From Viscum album (Eukaryota > Streptophyta > Magnoliopsida > Santalales > Viscaceae), in NCBI GenBank assembly GCA_963277665.1, contig OY728152.1, positions 1,189,670,357-1,189,734,356 of the forward strand: 64,000 bases of DNA. The letters run 5' to 3'. Made by a program: the position numbers and the translations under genes. The notes under the pieces were generated by a model that saw only the letters and a program-made list of their open reading frames with translations, ran no database searches and was not told the DNA's origin. Below, piece by piece: positions 1 through 13,435 of this stretch (position 1 is the stretch's first letter; each line of letters begins with the position of its first letter).

Positions 1-3000
1 CCAATGAGGGGGACACCCTCCTATATAATATTTAAATTTTGTATTAATGATTAAACTGGGTCATGTTTATATTTTATATCATAAAATATTATTTTAAAGG
101 TACATGGGTATACTTTGAGGACTTATGAAATAGGTTTTGTAATAAAAAATTCAATTTTCAAAGTAAAAGTGAAGTTTTTTAATTTATAGGTAGGTTTTTA
201 AAATTTAACTAAGATTAATTAGGTGTTTGAAAGTGTGTGGGTGATTTAAATAAATAACTTGTGGTATTTTAAATTAATTTTCAATAAATTTTATAAAAAA
301 TTCAAATCTAAATTGTTCAAATTTGAAAAGGTTTGAAAGGTGGACTTTTATGTTTTTTTTCACATTGTGTCCCTTTTGAATGGTGTCTATGACTTGATTT
401 TTGGGGTTGAAATTTTGGGATGTTATTTTCTATCAATTGGGTAGAGTTGAGAGTTGAGTTGTTATTTATTATGATTATATTTCATTTTTATTTAGAACAT
501 TCTTCCTAGAAAAGTCCCAATATATAACAGGTGATCCATATCTCAAAGCTATAGTGTCACTCTTCTGGTTTTCAACTCTACTTGGACTCCATGTAGAGTG
601 GTGGGGTTGGATTATTCTAATATATTTCTAATGATTCATGATGATTTAGGTTCTTAATATTTTACAGAGTGGTTAGAGAAGGTTGAATAGATCTTATTGT
701 CTCCATAAAATCTTAAATCCATGAGAATGAGAATTTTACTATGTTGGTTCATGGGGCCAAGTTGGGATTAGTGGAATTCGGTCATTAAGTCTCAGTTTCC
801 AAATGGAATGACCTAATAATTCTTTAGGACCACATTCATTAAATGGTTCCTCGCTAATGAGGTCAAGGTGGAGAAAGTGGAGGAGATCATGAGTCTCTAG
901 TAGGGTCAATGAACAATATAAGAGTACATTGACCATTAACAATAGGTGATTATTTATTCTTCTAATATTTTATAGAGGAATTCATTAAATTTTCATTTAA
1001 TTGTAAATTTTATTCTTTCACATATTAGTTCCATAATCCTTTCATTTAATCTGATCATGTTTAAGGATTTGGAAAATAAGGCCTTTATAGTGGAGTTGGT
1101 ATCCAGAGGGTGACCTATGATTGGTGAAAATCATCTTTATTTTTTTGATAGTAGAGGTTCCATATTCGGTGTCGAGGGGAAGACAGAGGAACTCATTTTA
1201 GGAGAATCTTCGTTTTTTAGTTACCACTTCTTCTGTGGGTGATCCCTCATATGTTTTCAGTGTGGTCAATTTAGGTATTCCAAGCCCTCTTTCTCGAGTG
1301 TTCCAAAGACCTATCGCCACCTTGGATGGTTGGGATAGTTCCATACGTTTTGTAAGAGGAATCATTCCTTGGGGAATAAATATTTTTCATCCATGGAATT
1401 CTAATAACAAATTTGTGTAACCTTTTGAGGTATCCATTTCTTTCTCTTTACCCTTTCTTATTTTCCCTAATATTTTTATGATGTTATCTGTGATCTATGG
1501 CTGGTATTTGGAGGACATTCCATGCCTTATTCTTATTTGGAGTCCATGTACTTGTTTTGGTGAGATCATAAAGATTTACTTGATTGAATTTCCTATTTTA
1601 GTTTTCATTAGTTGGAATTTTTGGTCTCATTTCATAGTGTTATTTTGGAGATACATTTTTCTATAATAATACACCATGTTAGTGTATTCCTTAAATGGAG
1701 GGGAGGTTCAATATGGGTCTCTATTTCATTATGATTTTGTAGATAGATCTATTTCATGAAGCAGTCAGGTGTGTGTTGTGTCTTAGATATGAATTTATGT
1801 GTGGTGTTCTATAGGTATTTCTTTAGAGAGGGTAATTTGGGTGGTCCCTTACTCTTCATTGAATTTTATTTCCTTAATTCAATTAATTTATAGGGGGAAT
1901 ATAGTGGAAGTGGTATAGTGGGGAGAATTTCCATGCACCAACCCTTCCATCATGTGTATTTTTTTTCTTTTCTTGGTGTTTGGTTTTTTGTTTCTTTTTA
2001 TCATAGTCATTCAGGAGGTCTCCAAGGTGTCTGGGTGAAAGGATACAATTTAGCTGAGAATCATTCCATAATAATGGGAAGTATGGTGTGGTTGTGAGTA
2101 TGGGGGACACCACAAAAAAATTGGAGGGTACTGTGTCGTGGTGGTCATGGGTTAGTGAAGGGATAGAACACATCAGTGAAGGGTTGCACCATAGAGTTTT
2201 TGGCAGGGCTTCCATTTTAGTCATGTAAATTCCCTGACCTAATAGGGTCATTCCATAGATGCCTTGATTGAAGGAGGGAGTCCCTCTGGACTTCTTAGAC
2301 ACCATGTGTCATGGTCATGAAGACCATTCCATAACTCTACCCTATGAGGGTGCTTTGTGGTTTGGTGAGGGTGAAAACTCCATGGTCCCACTACTTAGCT
2401 TTTAAATTTTTTATGGTTTTAATTTTTTATCCTTCAACTTAAAACTCCATTTGGGGGTTTTTTGTCTTATTCGTGTGTCATAGGAAGAGGGCTCCCTAGA
2501 AGATTCTCATTATTCCACCCCTTGGATCCTTGGATATATCCTCATGTAAGTGGATTTTATTCAAGGAAAGGCCCCATTTTCCTCTATTTCTTCCTATCCT
2601 GTTGTTTTATATTCTTACATTACCTTGTACTATTTTTGGATAAACCCTAGGTGTGGGGTTTGACCTTATACTCTGTATTTCTTGATGCTAGTGTGTGTAG
2701 TTGGTTTGTTAGATCTTTATCCTTTAGTTGAGGATTTTTCTTTATCCACCCTATGGTTTAGGTAAGTTTTTCCATTCCTTTTACTTTCCTTGATAAAATG
2801 TGTATGCTTTAGGATTCTAAACCCATTTTCCTTCAAAATTATACATGTATTGGTAATCTTAGTGGAATACTGTTGCACCGTTAAAGTTTCATATGCTTGT
2901 TAACCGATTTCAAAAAGTTGATCCCATGGATTTTTACTCTTATTTCTATGTAACAAAAGGATATTCATTCCATGTGTTTGATGAAATTTATATAATATTT

Positions 3001-4988
3001 TTTAAGAGATTAGTTGTTTAAATAGTGTTTTGGACATTTAATGAGTTTGTATGGATTTAAATTAAAGTCTTGAGGTGTTGATTGATTGTAAGATTTATTT
3101 ACTTTGAATTTTGATGAGTTAACTTGATGAGTATTATGTTATTTCCGAGTGAATTGAATTGTGATACTTCATTGGTTATTTTTTGATTCTTTAAGAATTA
3201 ATGGAGTTTTAAAAGTTATCTTTGAATTTTTAAATGACTTTAAAAATGGTATTTCAAGTGTGTTGTATAAAATTAAGTATAAAGGACCATTTGGAACCTT
3301 CTAAGTAAACAATGAAATGGAAATTAATTTTGAAGTGGTTTTTAAGGGATTTTGAAAGACTAAAACTATATTTAAAGCCTTAAATATCGATTAGAACCTT
3401 TAAAAATGGTTTTCTATAAATATGATTCACCCTCAATATAATCCAAAATAATATAATGATATGTGTGAGATTGATTATTGTTGTGATTTATAATTTTTTT
3501 CCAATAACAGGGGCTTCACAATGTGGGGGGGTGTGAGGAGGTGAGATGAGAATAGTTATGGAGATGAGTTGATTTCTGATTATAATTAGTATGTTTTCTC
3601 CACCTCATATCGCTATCTTCATGGGGGGGGGGTACTATGAATCATAGTTAGGGATTAATAAGTGGCTACTATCTTATCACAATGAGACTAACTAAATCCA
3701 CCTTGGTATGATATGGGCTTAGGCATTGGAGGAGTTCCACCGGAAAGGCTTGGTTAGAGAATCTTTTTGGTTATATACTAGGAACTTCATTGATAGGCCG
3801 ATAGATGGTTCCACCTAAGTCTATATTAGATTTACTCAAGAAATTTTTAGAAACTTTACATGATTATATATCATTTATAGTTTCCTATTACTATACTTGA
3901 TTTCTTTTTTATGTTCCTATTATTTATTGATCCCCCTATTTCATTATTTTCCTAGAACTTGACATGTTTTATATTACAATATAGATTTTACTAATTTCTT
4001 TTACTTATTAAGTTGATATTTCTATTTTGGTTCTTTTTTTTTCATTTTGTGTGATCATAAATGGGTGTTCTAAATTATGATTTTCAAAAAATAAGCTTTA
4101 AATTAAATAAAGGTTTTAAATGTATCTTTAAAACATGTTTAATTTTTGAAGACTGATTTCTGGGAAATATTGTGGTGTGTTTCTTTAAAATATGAAAACC
4201 TATTTTCTATCTGTATTTAAAACCACCTGTTATGGTTTATTTTAGTAAAGTAAATGAATAGAATCTAAAGTAATTTCCCACTAGACTATTATGATCACAC
4301 CCTACTTATGCCACTCGACATCGACATACCTAAGTTTATTTTGTAGATTCAGGTCCAGTCTTGATCGCTTAGGAAGTGGGTTAGTAATATGGATGAATGG
4401 TGACCAAGATCTTTAATGGATATCTTGTTATGTATTTTTGAGATTTCTTATTTATTTTTTATAGTATTTATACCATATAAGTAGGAATAATGTATCTGTA
4501 TTGGTTTATATATATATTTTAGAGTTTCTTTTGGGATATTTATTTATGGGATGACTTGTTTGGTTAGCTTTAAATTCAAAAATTCCATTTTTATTGTGCA
4601 CAGATCTCTAATGTGAAGAGTGATCATGAAAGGATTCTAGGTGGGAGTTTCATGTTTATTATTATTTATCATTAAAAATTGTTCCCATTGAGTATTTTTA
4701 TTCCATGGAACTTTTCACCAGATCATGGTGATTGGGAATGCCCTTCAGGATTCGGAACAAGCTGGTTTGGGTGCCTGGAGGAAGGGAGACCTAGAATGGT
4801 TTATGATAGGGTATGATACCCTTGAGTGGGTTTAGATAGTTGGAATTATTTCCTTAATATGGTGAGATAATACTCTTGATGAGTTGATCTAGGATAGTGG
4901 TTGGATAGAGTTATGGTTTTGCCACTGAGGGTTATTTGTTGTGATCAGATAGTATAGATTAACTGATCCTAATTATCCTGATGGGAGA
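1..4988. other. Decayed repeat background, possibly an old gypsy LTR
   Basis: No reading frame here resembles a known protein; the small open frames at 1235-1420, 1478-1666, 1883-2305 and 2462-2650 have no recognisable domain. Some traits resemble the long gypsy LTRs elsewhere in the window: a pyrimidine-rich stretch near 2440-2640, a splice-donor-like AGGTAAG at about 2759, and a block near 4270-4430 with the same order of short motifs as the end of the solo LTR at 52560-52650. I could not find either end of such an LTR. Copia-1 is inserted at 4994. The LTR reading is an inference from texture only. Confidence 0.3.
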
Positions 4989-4993
4989 ATGAG

Positions 4994-6657
4994 TAGTTGA
5001 AACTTTTTTTATTATATTTGTCTGAATTACGTATATAAGTGTGATCATTGTTGTTCTGATATTAAAGGAGATATGGAAAGTGTTGTGGAGATGAGATAAC
5101 AATCTATAATAGTTTAGAATGTGTTTAAAGTATGGATATTGTGAACAACTTCATGAGATATTGTTATAAAATTGAAAGCTATCCTGAATGGAAGATAAAT
5201 TAGATGAATCACTAGAGTATCCATCTAAGTAATATTCAGATTGAAGAGCACTATGAAGATTCTTTATATGATTTTTCAAAGTGATTTATAATGTCTAGAG
5301 TCACTTCCAAGAAGCTTAGAGTTTTTTAAGAAATTTTGGAAGTACTATGCCAAATTTGAAAAAATAACAAAGGAATTTATCTCAAGTGGATGGATCTATT
5401 TTCTAATTTTGGTGCCATGTATGATAATTTATCTACATATACATGGATCAGAAGTTTGAAAACTTTTAAAGGAATTTATCTTACACATGTAAGATATAAT
5501 GGACTGTGTGAGATATTTTGAGATTGTGATAAATTGAAAAAGGAATTTATCTTAAAATAAACCTTGTAAATAAATTAATTTACACCATAAGATAACTGAG
5601 ATTGTGTAAGTAAATTTAGTTATGCAAGGAGAAATCTAAGTCTTCCAGTATTGATAAAGGAAATTATCTTATGCATATAATTTTTTAATCTAAATTAGAT
5701 AATTTATTTTATGTTCATGACGAGTTTCCATAATTTGTATATTCTAAATAAATGGGAAAAATATAATATTATTAAAGTGTCATGTTATTTAATGTTTAAA
5801 CACCATGATCAAGAATTAATCATGATTCAAGATAAGATAAAGATTTAATCATCCAAGGGAGAAGATGATGGTGCTGAGAGAGTCCCACACCATAGGATGA
5901 GATACCATGTAACCATGCCTACATGAAAATAGCTCATGAATTGATTGTGTGGATTATGTGGAGAATTTAAATGGAGAAGAAGCATGTGATATTTCAAATA
6001 TCACAAGGAGGAAATGAGATGGGTCTAGATCCAAAATTTTAGGATGAATTTGAAAGAGGCTTTGACATGAAGATTTTATGAATTTAAGGATGAGGTTTGA
6101 GGGAGTTCAAATATGAGAAAGACTACATGCTTCTGTTACTATTATATATATATATATATACACATGGAAGAATATTGTTGGAGAGAATTTTGAGAAGTTG
6201 AATCAATACACCGCAGCATTGAAGTAGATGATCTAAGAGAAGCTTCAAAAGTTCACCACACAAGGAAGATGGAGAAGATATATTTCAGAGGTTTCCAAGT
6301 GGAGGCTCACGTTTTCATTAGTGATATTTCTTCAAGGGGATGTGTCTTTTTATTTTTATATGATATTATCATAGGTTAGTTCCAATTGTTATACAATTCT
6401 AATTTCATACACTTACTTGAGTTCCTATTGATAATAAGAAGGGGATTGTGTTCATGGGATAACAATAACAACACACTGGGGATGTAGTCATACTCAAGGA
6501 GATAAACCTTGTTAATAATTCTATTGTGCATTTATTTACTGCATTAGTGAGGATTTTGAGAGAGAGGTACTAAATAAAAATGATATTTGAAAGGATTTTA
6601 TTTGGTATACATACTAACCCACCCTTATCTTAGTATATGTCACCCTTCGTGCAATCC
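4994..6657 (+). repeat. Copia-1 5' LTR
   Basis: It aligns with 12282-13430 over several hundred bases. The clearest shared blocks are 5050-5310 with 12345-12605 and 5740-6100 with 13040-13375, including a common AGAGAGTCCCA segment. The left end has lost the perfect TG start. The right end is set by the CA-type ending a few bases before the primer-binding site. It is about 500 bp longer than its partner because the 3' copy has an internal deletion. A short TA-dinucleotide run lies at about 6143-6161. Confidence 0.85.
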
Positions 6658-6663
6658 AAAAAT

Positions 6664-6677
6664 TGGTATAAAAACCC
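6664..6677 (+). other. Copia-1 primer-binding site
   Basis: The sequence TGGTATAAAAACCC follows the LTR by a few bases. It resembles the TGGTATCAGAGC form complementary to the plant initiator-methionine tRNA, the usual primer for copia reverse transcription. Several positions have mutated. Confidence 0.75.
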
Positions 6678-6707
6678 AACTGACTCACTTTCTCTCAAGT
6701 ACATGAT

Positions 6708-8500
6708 ATGGATCAAAACAATTCCATAAACAAAAAATGCAACCCAACATTAGATGGAATTGGGTTTCACTCTTGTAAAGAGAGATTGGTTTCCTACATT
6801 TTTTCACTTGGAATTGATGTTCTTGATTCCATTAAATATGGATTCATTTTTCCTAATGAAAATATAACATGGTCTCTGATAGATATAAGAAACATTAAAA
6901 ATGATAGAAAGTATAGGAATTCTCTTTTACCATATTTAACTAAAAAGAAACTGACAAAATTCATGGTCTCTATAAATTATAATTATATTAGGAAGAATAT
7001 TCATTGTATTTATTAAGGAAAAAAGGTGAAAGAAGAAAATATTCATATCAATCAACAACATTTTATAGATATTAGTATGCACAAGGAACAAATTGTTAAT
7101 TAATTTTTTATCAAGAAAAATCTAATTTTGAGAACTATTAGAGGGTTTGTAGAAACTATTAAATATTATAATGTTTTGATTAAATTGATGATAATCCCAC
7201 TAGATGAATTTTATTCCAAAATATCAACTCTTGAAGATAGGTATCTTAATGTATTTACCATTAATAAACTTCAATGTACTCTTATTAATTTTTAAATGAG
7301 GATAAGACCTACTCTTAAGACAAAATATAAAAATGTAAGGTAAATTTCCTTTAAATCCATTAGTTATGTAAATATTGAAGAGAATAAGGACTTATCAAAT
7401 AAAGTAAGAAACATGGGATATTATTATTCGACTCTTTATCTCATACCAATAAATTTTACAAGAGGAGTAAGATGTAAGTATAAAGGTAAAATTCACTTTA
7501 AATGTTTCAAGTATATAAAGGATGACTATTTCACTGATAACTTTCCTATGATATTTGAAAAGGAAAATGAAAATAAATAATCTTATAGGAAAACCATTTC
7601 TATAGATCACTCAATTAACCAATAAAAATTAAAGAAGTTGTTTTCTCCTAACTCTTTTATAGGTAAATTTACATCAATCAAAGAAATCATTTCTGACAGT
7701 AAAGAATGTAATGATGAGGAATTTCCTAGAGATGTCACTAAAAGGGTATTCATTATAAAACAAGAAGAAGAGGAAAACCCATTTTAAGATGAATCAAAAT
7801 ACAATTATGAATATGAAGTGGTGTAAGGAGACAATTACAAATAATATATAATGATAATGGATATCAAGACATGTCTAAAATAAATTAGTAGGCTGAGAGA
7901 AGATAATACATAGCTAAAAAAAGGGAAATACAAGTAAAGGAAAATTCCGGAAGAAAAAGATAATATTTTAAAATAAATAGAGATACTTAAGCTAAATAGA
8001 GAAAAGAATTAAAAAACCATTGAATATGTGACCTTCACTATTATCTTAAGTGATATTGAAATTGATAAACTCGAGAGAAAAAATAATGAAGCTAAGAAAC
8101 ATAAGGCAGAAATCAAATGTGATAAGAACAAGGCTATTAAATAAATATGAGAATGTTTTAAGGATATATAAAATAGATTCTCTAAACAAGATGAAATATA
8201 TGAGAAGGAAAATCTATAGAAGTTCTATTACAAAATAATATTACTCATGATAAATAAACTCATTATAGATTAAAATCTAGAATATATGAATTATCTATAG
8301 AAAGACTCAAATTTTCATGAATTAAAAAAGAATTAAATTTAAAAAAAGAGACCTCATCAACCATAAATATTCAAGTAAGAACTCCATATAAGGATCTTGA
8401 GATATCTACTCATGAATAGGTTGAAAATAGAGCAATAAAACAACCCATTCAACAACACAATTATTATCAAATCAGAAGATTTCAAGAATACTTCTAGTGT
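6708..8500 (+). pseudogene. gag: Copia-1 gag (nucleocapsid) remnant
   Basis: An ATG 31 bases after the primer-binding site opens a 102-residue frame (6708-7016). Its GIGFHSCKERLVSYIFSLG stretch fits the copia gag N-terminus, where an aromatic-Trp motif followed by a short helix is usual; here Trp has become Cys. Near 7482-7548 the frame KCFKYIKDDYFTDNFP is a CCHC zinc knuckle that has lost two cysteines, so RNA binding would fail. From about 7600 to 8500 the translations are very rich in Lys, Glu and Asn with a coiled-coil look. Many stops and frame changes intervene. Gag would build the virus-like particle that packages the RNA; this copy cannot. Confidence 0.75.
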
Positions 8501-8841
8501 TGTGGAGTGTTTCTCTATAGTAATTTTAACTATTAGTATAATATGTCTCTTCTTGGATTGATATGAGAATATTAATCAATTTGGGGACTATAGATATAGG
8601 TGAGAACTCAACCATGACATCAATAGTTTGAAAAGAATGTTGAAATTAAAAATAGTTTTGAATGCTTGAAGAACTTTGTGGAGATTGTGATCAAGAAAAA
8701 AATAATTCATATGTATGTGTAGCATTCATCCATAATCAATTGATTATTTTTTAGAAGTTTTAAAATGAATATATTCAAAGATAGATTATGCAATATAAAA
8801 ATTCTATTTAAGTTTTATCTAAATCTTCCAAATCAGAAAAA

Positions 8842-9760
8842 CATTGGATTATGGATAATGGGTGTTCATAAAACATGACAGGTGATATGAACAACTTAAA
8901 AAATGTTGAGAAATATGAAAGAGGATTTTTGACATTTAGTACTGAAATTTCTCTTAAGATAAAATGCATTGGGACAATAAACATTGATAGAAATAAAATT
9001 AATCTAGATAGTGTGTTGTTTGTGGATGGACTAAAGAAAAACCTATTGAGTGTATCATAATAGTGTGATTATATAAATGAGGTCATCTTTATAATGAATA
9101 TATTTCTAGTTAAAATAATGAAATATGGGGTATGGTTACAAGGGGTTTAAGAACCCCAAGAAACTTGTTTCAAATAGGGGAAGAAAAATATTTACGTTAC
9201 TTGAGAAAAAATGTAGATAATGAGTAATAACACTAAAGGTTAGGTCACTTTGAATAAAATAACATGAAAAAATTGATCCAAGAGGAAGATATGATAAATT
9301 TTCCCATGATAAAAGAAGACACTACTTCCATTTTTAAAAATTTTAAAAAGGGGGAAACAGTGAATAAAAATCACAAGGGAGTTAGAATTCAAACCTAAGA
9401 GCCATATGAATTTATTCATTCTGATATTTTTGGGCATATGATTATGATTTCAATAAGTGGAGAATGGTATTTTATTACATTCATATATGATTTCACAAGG
9501 ATGGCTTTAATTATATTCATGTCTCATAAATCAAAGGCCCAGGATAGATTTAAGAGCTTTTGAAGAATTTTAGAAAAACATATAGGATTATAAATAAAGA
9601 TATTAAGGTCAGATAATGCAACTCAATATTCCAAAAAATAGTTTATTGAATATCTCAATAGTTATGGAATCAAACACAAATTAAGTACCACATATACTCC
9701 TCAACATAGTGGAGTGGTTAAAAGGTAAAATAGAATCCTAGATTGACATGACTCAAACTA
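8842..9760 (+). pseudogene. pol: Copia-1 protease end, pre-integrase and integrase remnant
   Basis: HWIMDNGCS at 8842-8868 followed by NMTGD matches the copia aspartic-protease region, with the active DSG as DNG. The frame continues to VDGLKKNLLSVS at 9057, a diagnostic pre-integrase block. The integrase follows: a degraded zinc-binding stretch from about 9239, HSDIFG near 9417 holding the first catalytic aspartate, LRSDNATQYS near 9606 with the second, and TPQHSGVVKR near 9700 where the third residue, normally glutamate, is lysine. Stops at several points split the frame. Protease would mature the polyprotein and integrase insert the cDNA; neither could work here. Confidence 0.85.
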
Positions 9761-10499
9761 TTTTAGTTGAGAATGGAACCTCAAGGTACTATTGACTTCA
9801 TGCCATCAAAACTACATGAATAATTCAAAACATGTGTCTCATAAGGAAAAAATAACACATTACTTATTATGTGATGTGGTTTAAAAGGAATCCAAAATTT
9901 AAAAAATTCAGGTTGTTTAGAAGTATGTGTTTGATCAAGATAAAAAAAAGAGCATATGAAAGTTTGATGATAAATATGAAGATGGATCCTTTTTGGGTAC
10001 ACATAAAATGAAAAATCATATAAGTTTTACCACAATAAATCTAAAATAATCATTGATAGTGATGATATTACAATAATTTAAAATGAGGAAGGGAATAGAA
10101 ATATTATCAATATCAATGATGAGGATGATGTCATCATTTCAGAACCTATTAAAGAAAATATAGAATACATGAAGATTCAAACCAAAGATAGAAATTCTAT
10201 TTTTTATATGATGAAGATATAAAATAGAATCCTAAGGATTCAAATTCAATACTAATAAAGCATGTCGATTTTAAGAACATTATTGGGGGTTAGAATCAAG
10301 GTGTATAGACAAGAAATAATATCATGGAAAATATCCATACCCATCTTTTATCAAAGGCCAAACCTTGTAAAATTGATGATGCATTAAAATATAAAGAGTG
10401 GGTTTAGGACATAAATAATCAAATGGATCAAATTGAAAAAAATTAAAACATGGAAACTTATTCCCAAACATACAAAAAATAATTTGATTAGATAAAAAT

Positions 10500-11868
10500 T
10501 GGTTTTCAGATTCAAGTTTTATGGGAATGGTGAAGTGACTAGAAATAAATCTAGGCTAGTATGAAAATGATACTCATAATTTAAAGGGGTTGAATTTGAT
10601 GAAACCTTTACTCTAGTGGATAGAATTAAATCCTTTATAATATTTATTTCTAAAGTAGTAGGGATAAGCATTATGATATTCCAAATGAATTTTAAGTTGA
10701 CTTTTCTAAATGGTGAATTTTATGAGGAAGTATACATGGAACAACCTGGGGGATTTATGGTAGATTAAGATGGCATTAAGGTATGTAAGTTGAAGAAAAA
10801 TATCTATAGTTTGAATAAGGATCTAAGATATTGGTATTATAAGCTTTATGAGTATCTTAAAGAAATTATGTTTTAGAAAGAGTAGATGAAAAAAATCTGC
10901 ATGAGATGAAGACCAACAACACATCACTCTTTGTGATTTTTTATGACGATGATATAATATTTTATAGTAATGAAGAAATTTTATGTGGGGAATTCTCAAG
11001 CCACATGAATTAATGTTTTGAAATTTAAATGATAGGAGAAATGAGATTCTTCTTGGGGCTTCGAATTATGTAAACAAAAATTTATATATTTGTCTCATAA
11101 TAAAAATATATAAGAGAGATATTGAAGAGGTTTGACATACAAGAGGATAGAGGAGTGTCCACACCATTTCATATGGGCTTGAAACTAAGTAATAATGATA
11201 AAGGGAAATATGTTAATAAGAAATGGTTTATAATTTTGATTTAAAACTTATGTATTTAATAGCTTCATGACCTGAAATTATTTATTTCGTCACCCTTTCT
11301 ACCTGATATTAATCGAATCCAAAGGAAACATATATTTTGGAAGAAAAAAGGATACTAAGATACATCTCAAACAAACACAATTATGTGTTGATGTATAAGA
11401 TGATAGGAGAACTAGAATTAAAAGGTTTTACTGATACAGACTAGGTAGGAGTAGTTAATAGTCAGAAATCCACATCTAGTGGAGTATTTTTCATTGGAAG
11501 GATTTTTTGTGTATTGTTATTCAAAGAAGAAAATATTAGTGACACTAATATCCATTGAGGATGAATATGTGGCTGTATCATAGGAATCTACATAGATGAT
11601 ATGGATAAATAGAAAATTTAAATAATTGAGTGTTGAAGTAGCTTAACCTCTATTAATGATATGTGATAATCAGAGTTCTATAAAACTACCAAAAAATATA
11701 GTGCAACACTCTAATTCAAGACACATTGAGATAAAGTACCATTTATTGAAGGATAAGGTTAAAGATGTAATTTTCATATTAGAATTTATTATCTCAAAAG
11801 AATATATTACCAATATCCTGACTAAATCACTTTCAACTAAACAATTAAAAAACCAAGGTTACAAATAG
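10500..11868 (+). pseudogene. pol: Copia-1 reverse transcriptase and RNase H remnant
   Basis: The copia reverse-transcriptase order is readable. A block with FDETFTLVDRIKS lies near 10590-10635. MNFKLTFLNGEFYEEVYMEQ begins near 10685; the catalytic aspartate of the usual DVKSAFLNG is asparagine here. VIFYDDDIIFYSNEE at about 10934-10970 keeps the paired aspartates of the YVDD box. RNase H follows: GFTDTD at about 11425, then KSTSSGVFF, and a 70-residue open segment at 11656-11868 with DNQSSIKL and HIEIKYH, the typical C-terminal copia RNase H motifs. Stops and frame changes are frequent. The region from 9760 to 10500 is too decayed to assign beyond linker. Confidence 0.88.
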
Positions 11869-12219
11869 GAGTGCAACTCGTTCTCTCTAAATAAGTCGTA
11901 TTTTTGGTTTTGAGATTTATTTCTCTTTCCTTCTTGTTTAAAACTCTTAAGGAGATGTTGATTATAGGGGGATAATGTATTTTTTTACATTTATTATTTT
12001 TTTTATGTATGTACTCACCTATGTAGGAGAGACTCCTGAAAAAATATTTTACCACTGGTTGTTGAGATTTCATATTGATTTTCCTTTATATAGCTTTGAT
12101 GATTTTTTAATCACTCTTGTTTTATATAAAGAGGTACCTCACATAGACTTAGATATGATTGATTCCTGATTAATTTTATTTTAATAGTCCGTGTTGATCC
12201 CTAATAGATACTCACTTTG

Positions 12220-12281
12220 GTTTTATTATCAATAAGGGGATAAGGATGAGTGGTATTGCCAAAAAATCCAAAGGTGGTGAT
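12220..12281 (+). other. Copia-1 3' polypurine-tract region
   Basis: The last internal bases are CCAAAGGTGGTGAT (12268-12281), directly before the LTR start TGTTGAACC. This resembles the CCAAAGGGGGAGAT polypurine tract of Sirevirus-like copia elements, which primes plus-strand synthesis. An additional purine motif, ATCAATAAGGGGATAAGG near 12229, has a counterpart in copia-2 near 41380. The stretch 11869-12219 between RNase H and this signal holds only small meaningless frames. Confidence 0.7.
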
Positions 12282-13430
12282 TGTTGAACCTTTTATGTTT
12301 GTTGTATTTTTTGGAAATACCTATATAAGCGTGAAAATTTATTTACTGATATTAATAGAGATAAAAAAGTTCTATGAAGCTAAGAACACTATCTATAATA
12401 TTTTTGAATGAGTTTAAAGTATGAGTGTTGTTAAAAACTTCAAGAGTTGTTGGTTATATCATTGAAATCTATCCTGAATAGAAGATAGAAGAGTTAAATA
12501 ATTATAGTATACATAAAATTAAAGACGTTCTTAAATAAAACTATGAAAATTATTTGGATGTTTTTTTGAAGTGATTGGGAACAACTAGAATTTATTCCAA
12601 GAATTACAGATTTGGTTTGAAGAAATTCAAGAAGTGTTGTGTCAAAGATGAAAAAATAATAAAGGAATTCATTTCACAGTAAGGGCCGCATTTGAAGGTT
12701 TTGGTGAAACATATAATAACTTATCTATGTGTAGATAAAGAAGGAGTTAAAACTTGGTAAATAAATTTATCTTATGTGCATAAGATATTTTGTACCACAT
12801 AAGATATTCTAAGAACATGTTAAATGAGTAATCAATAAAGGAATTTATATTATGGTGACCTGTGTAAGTCAATTCATTTACGGTATAAGAGAATTGAGAT
12901 CACATAAGTAAATTTAGTTTCATGAGGATAAATCTTAATTTTCCAATATTTTAAAAGGAATTTATCGTATGTGTAAAATATTTTAAGAAACATTAGATAA
13001 TTTATCTTACATGCATGATGAGTTTCCACAATTTTTTTTATTCTAATGAAATGAGAAACCTATCAAACAATGAAAGTGTGATGTTATATAATGATAAAAT
13101 ATCATGAAAAATCATGGTTTATCATTCAAGAAAAGATAAAGATTAAAACATCTGAGGAATAAGATGATGTTGTTGAGAGAGTCCCATTCCATAGGATGAG
13201 ATACCACATCACCATGCCTATGTGAAAATATATAATGAATTGATTTCATAGATTTTGTGGAGAATAAGAGCATGATAATTAAAATGTCATAAGAAATAAA
13301 TGTGATAGGTTTAGACCTGAACTTTCATGAATAATTTGAGAGAGGTTATGATGTGAAGATTTTTTAATTAAAGGATTATACTCAATGAATCAGCCCCCCT
13401 TTGTGTGTGTCACCATTTTTGTGATCCATC
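12282..13430 (+). repeat. Copia-1 3' LTR, internally deleted
   Basis: It starts TGTTGAACC and aligns with the left LTR to about 13378. It then jumps to the LTR end: 13391-13430 matches the last 45 bases of the left copy (about 6610-6657). About 500 bases present in the left LTR (6100-6605) are absent here. The adjacent ATGAG at 13431-13435 matches the left flank. Confidence 0.85.
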
Positions 13431-13435
13431 ATGAG

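Larger units (their letters stand above)
4994..13430 (+). mobile_element. Copia-1: full-structure but dead Ty1/copia retrotransposon
   Basis: The element has two alignable LTRs (4994-6657 and 12282-13430), a degenerate initiator-Met primer-binding site right after the left LTR, and gag, protease, integrase, reverse transcriptase and RNase H remnants in copia order. A purine-rich tract precedes the right LTR. ATGAG lies directly left of the element (4989-4993) and again at 13431-13435, which fits a 5-bp target duplication. Dozens of stops and frameshifts break gag and pol. The polypurine motif, the LTRs beginning with TGTTGA and the lysine-rich coiled-coil stretch after gag recall Sirevirus-like copia elements, but the lineage is not certain. 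Confidence 0.9.
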
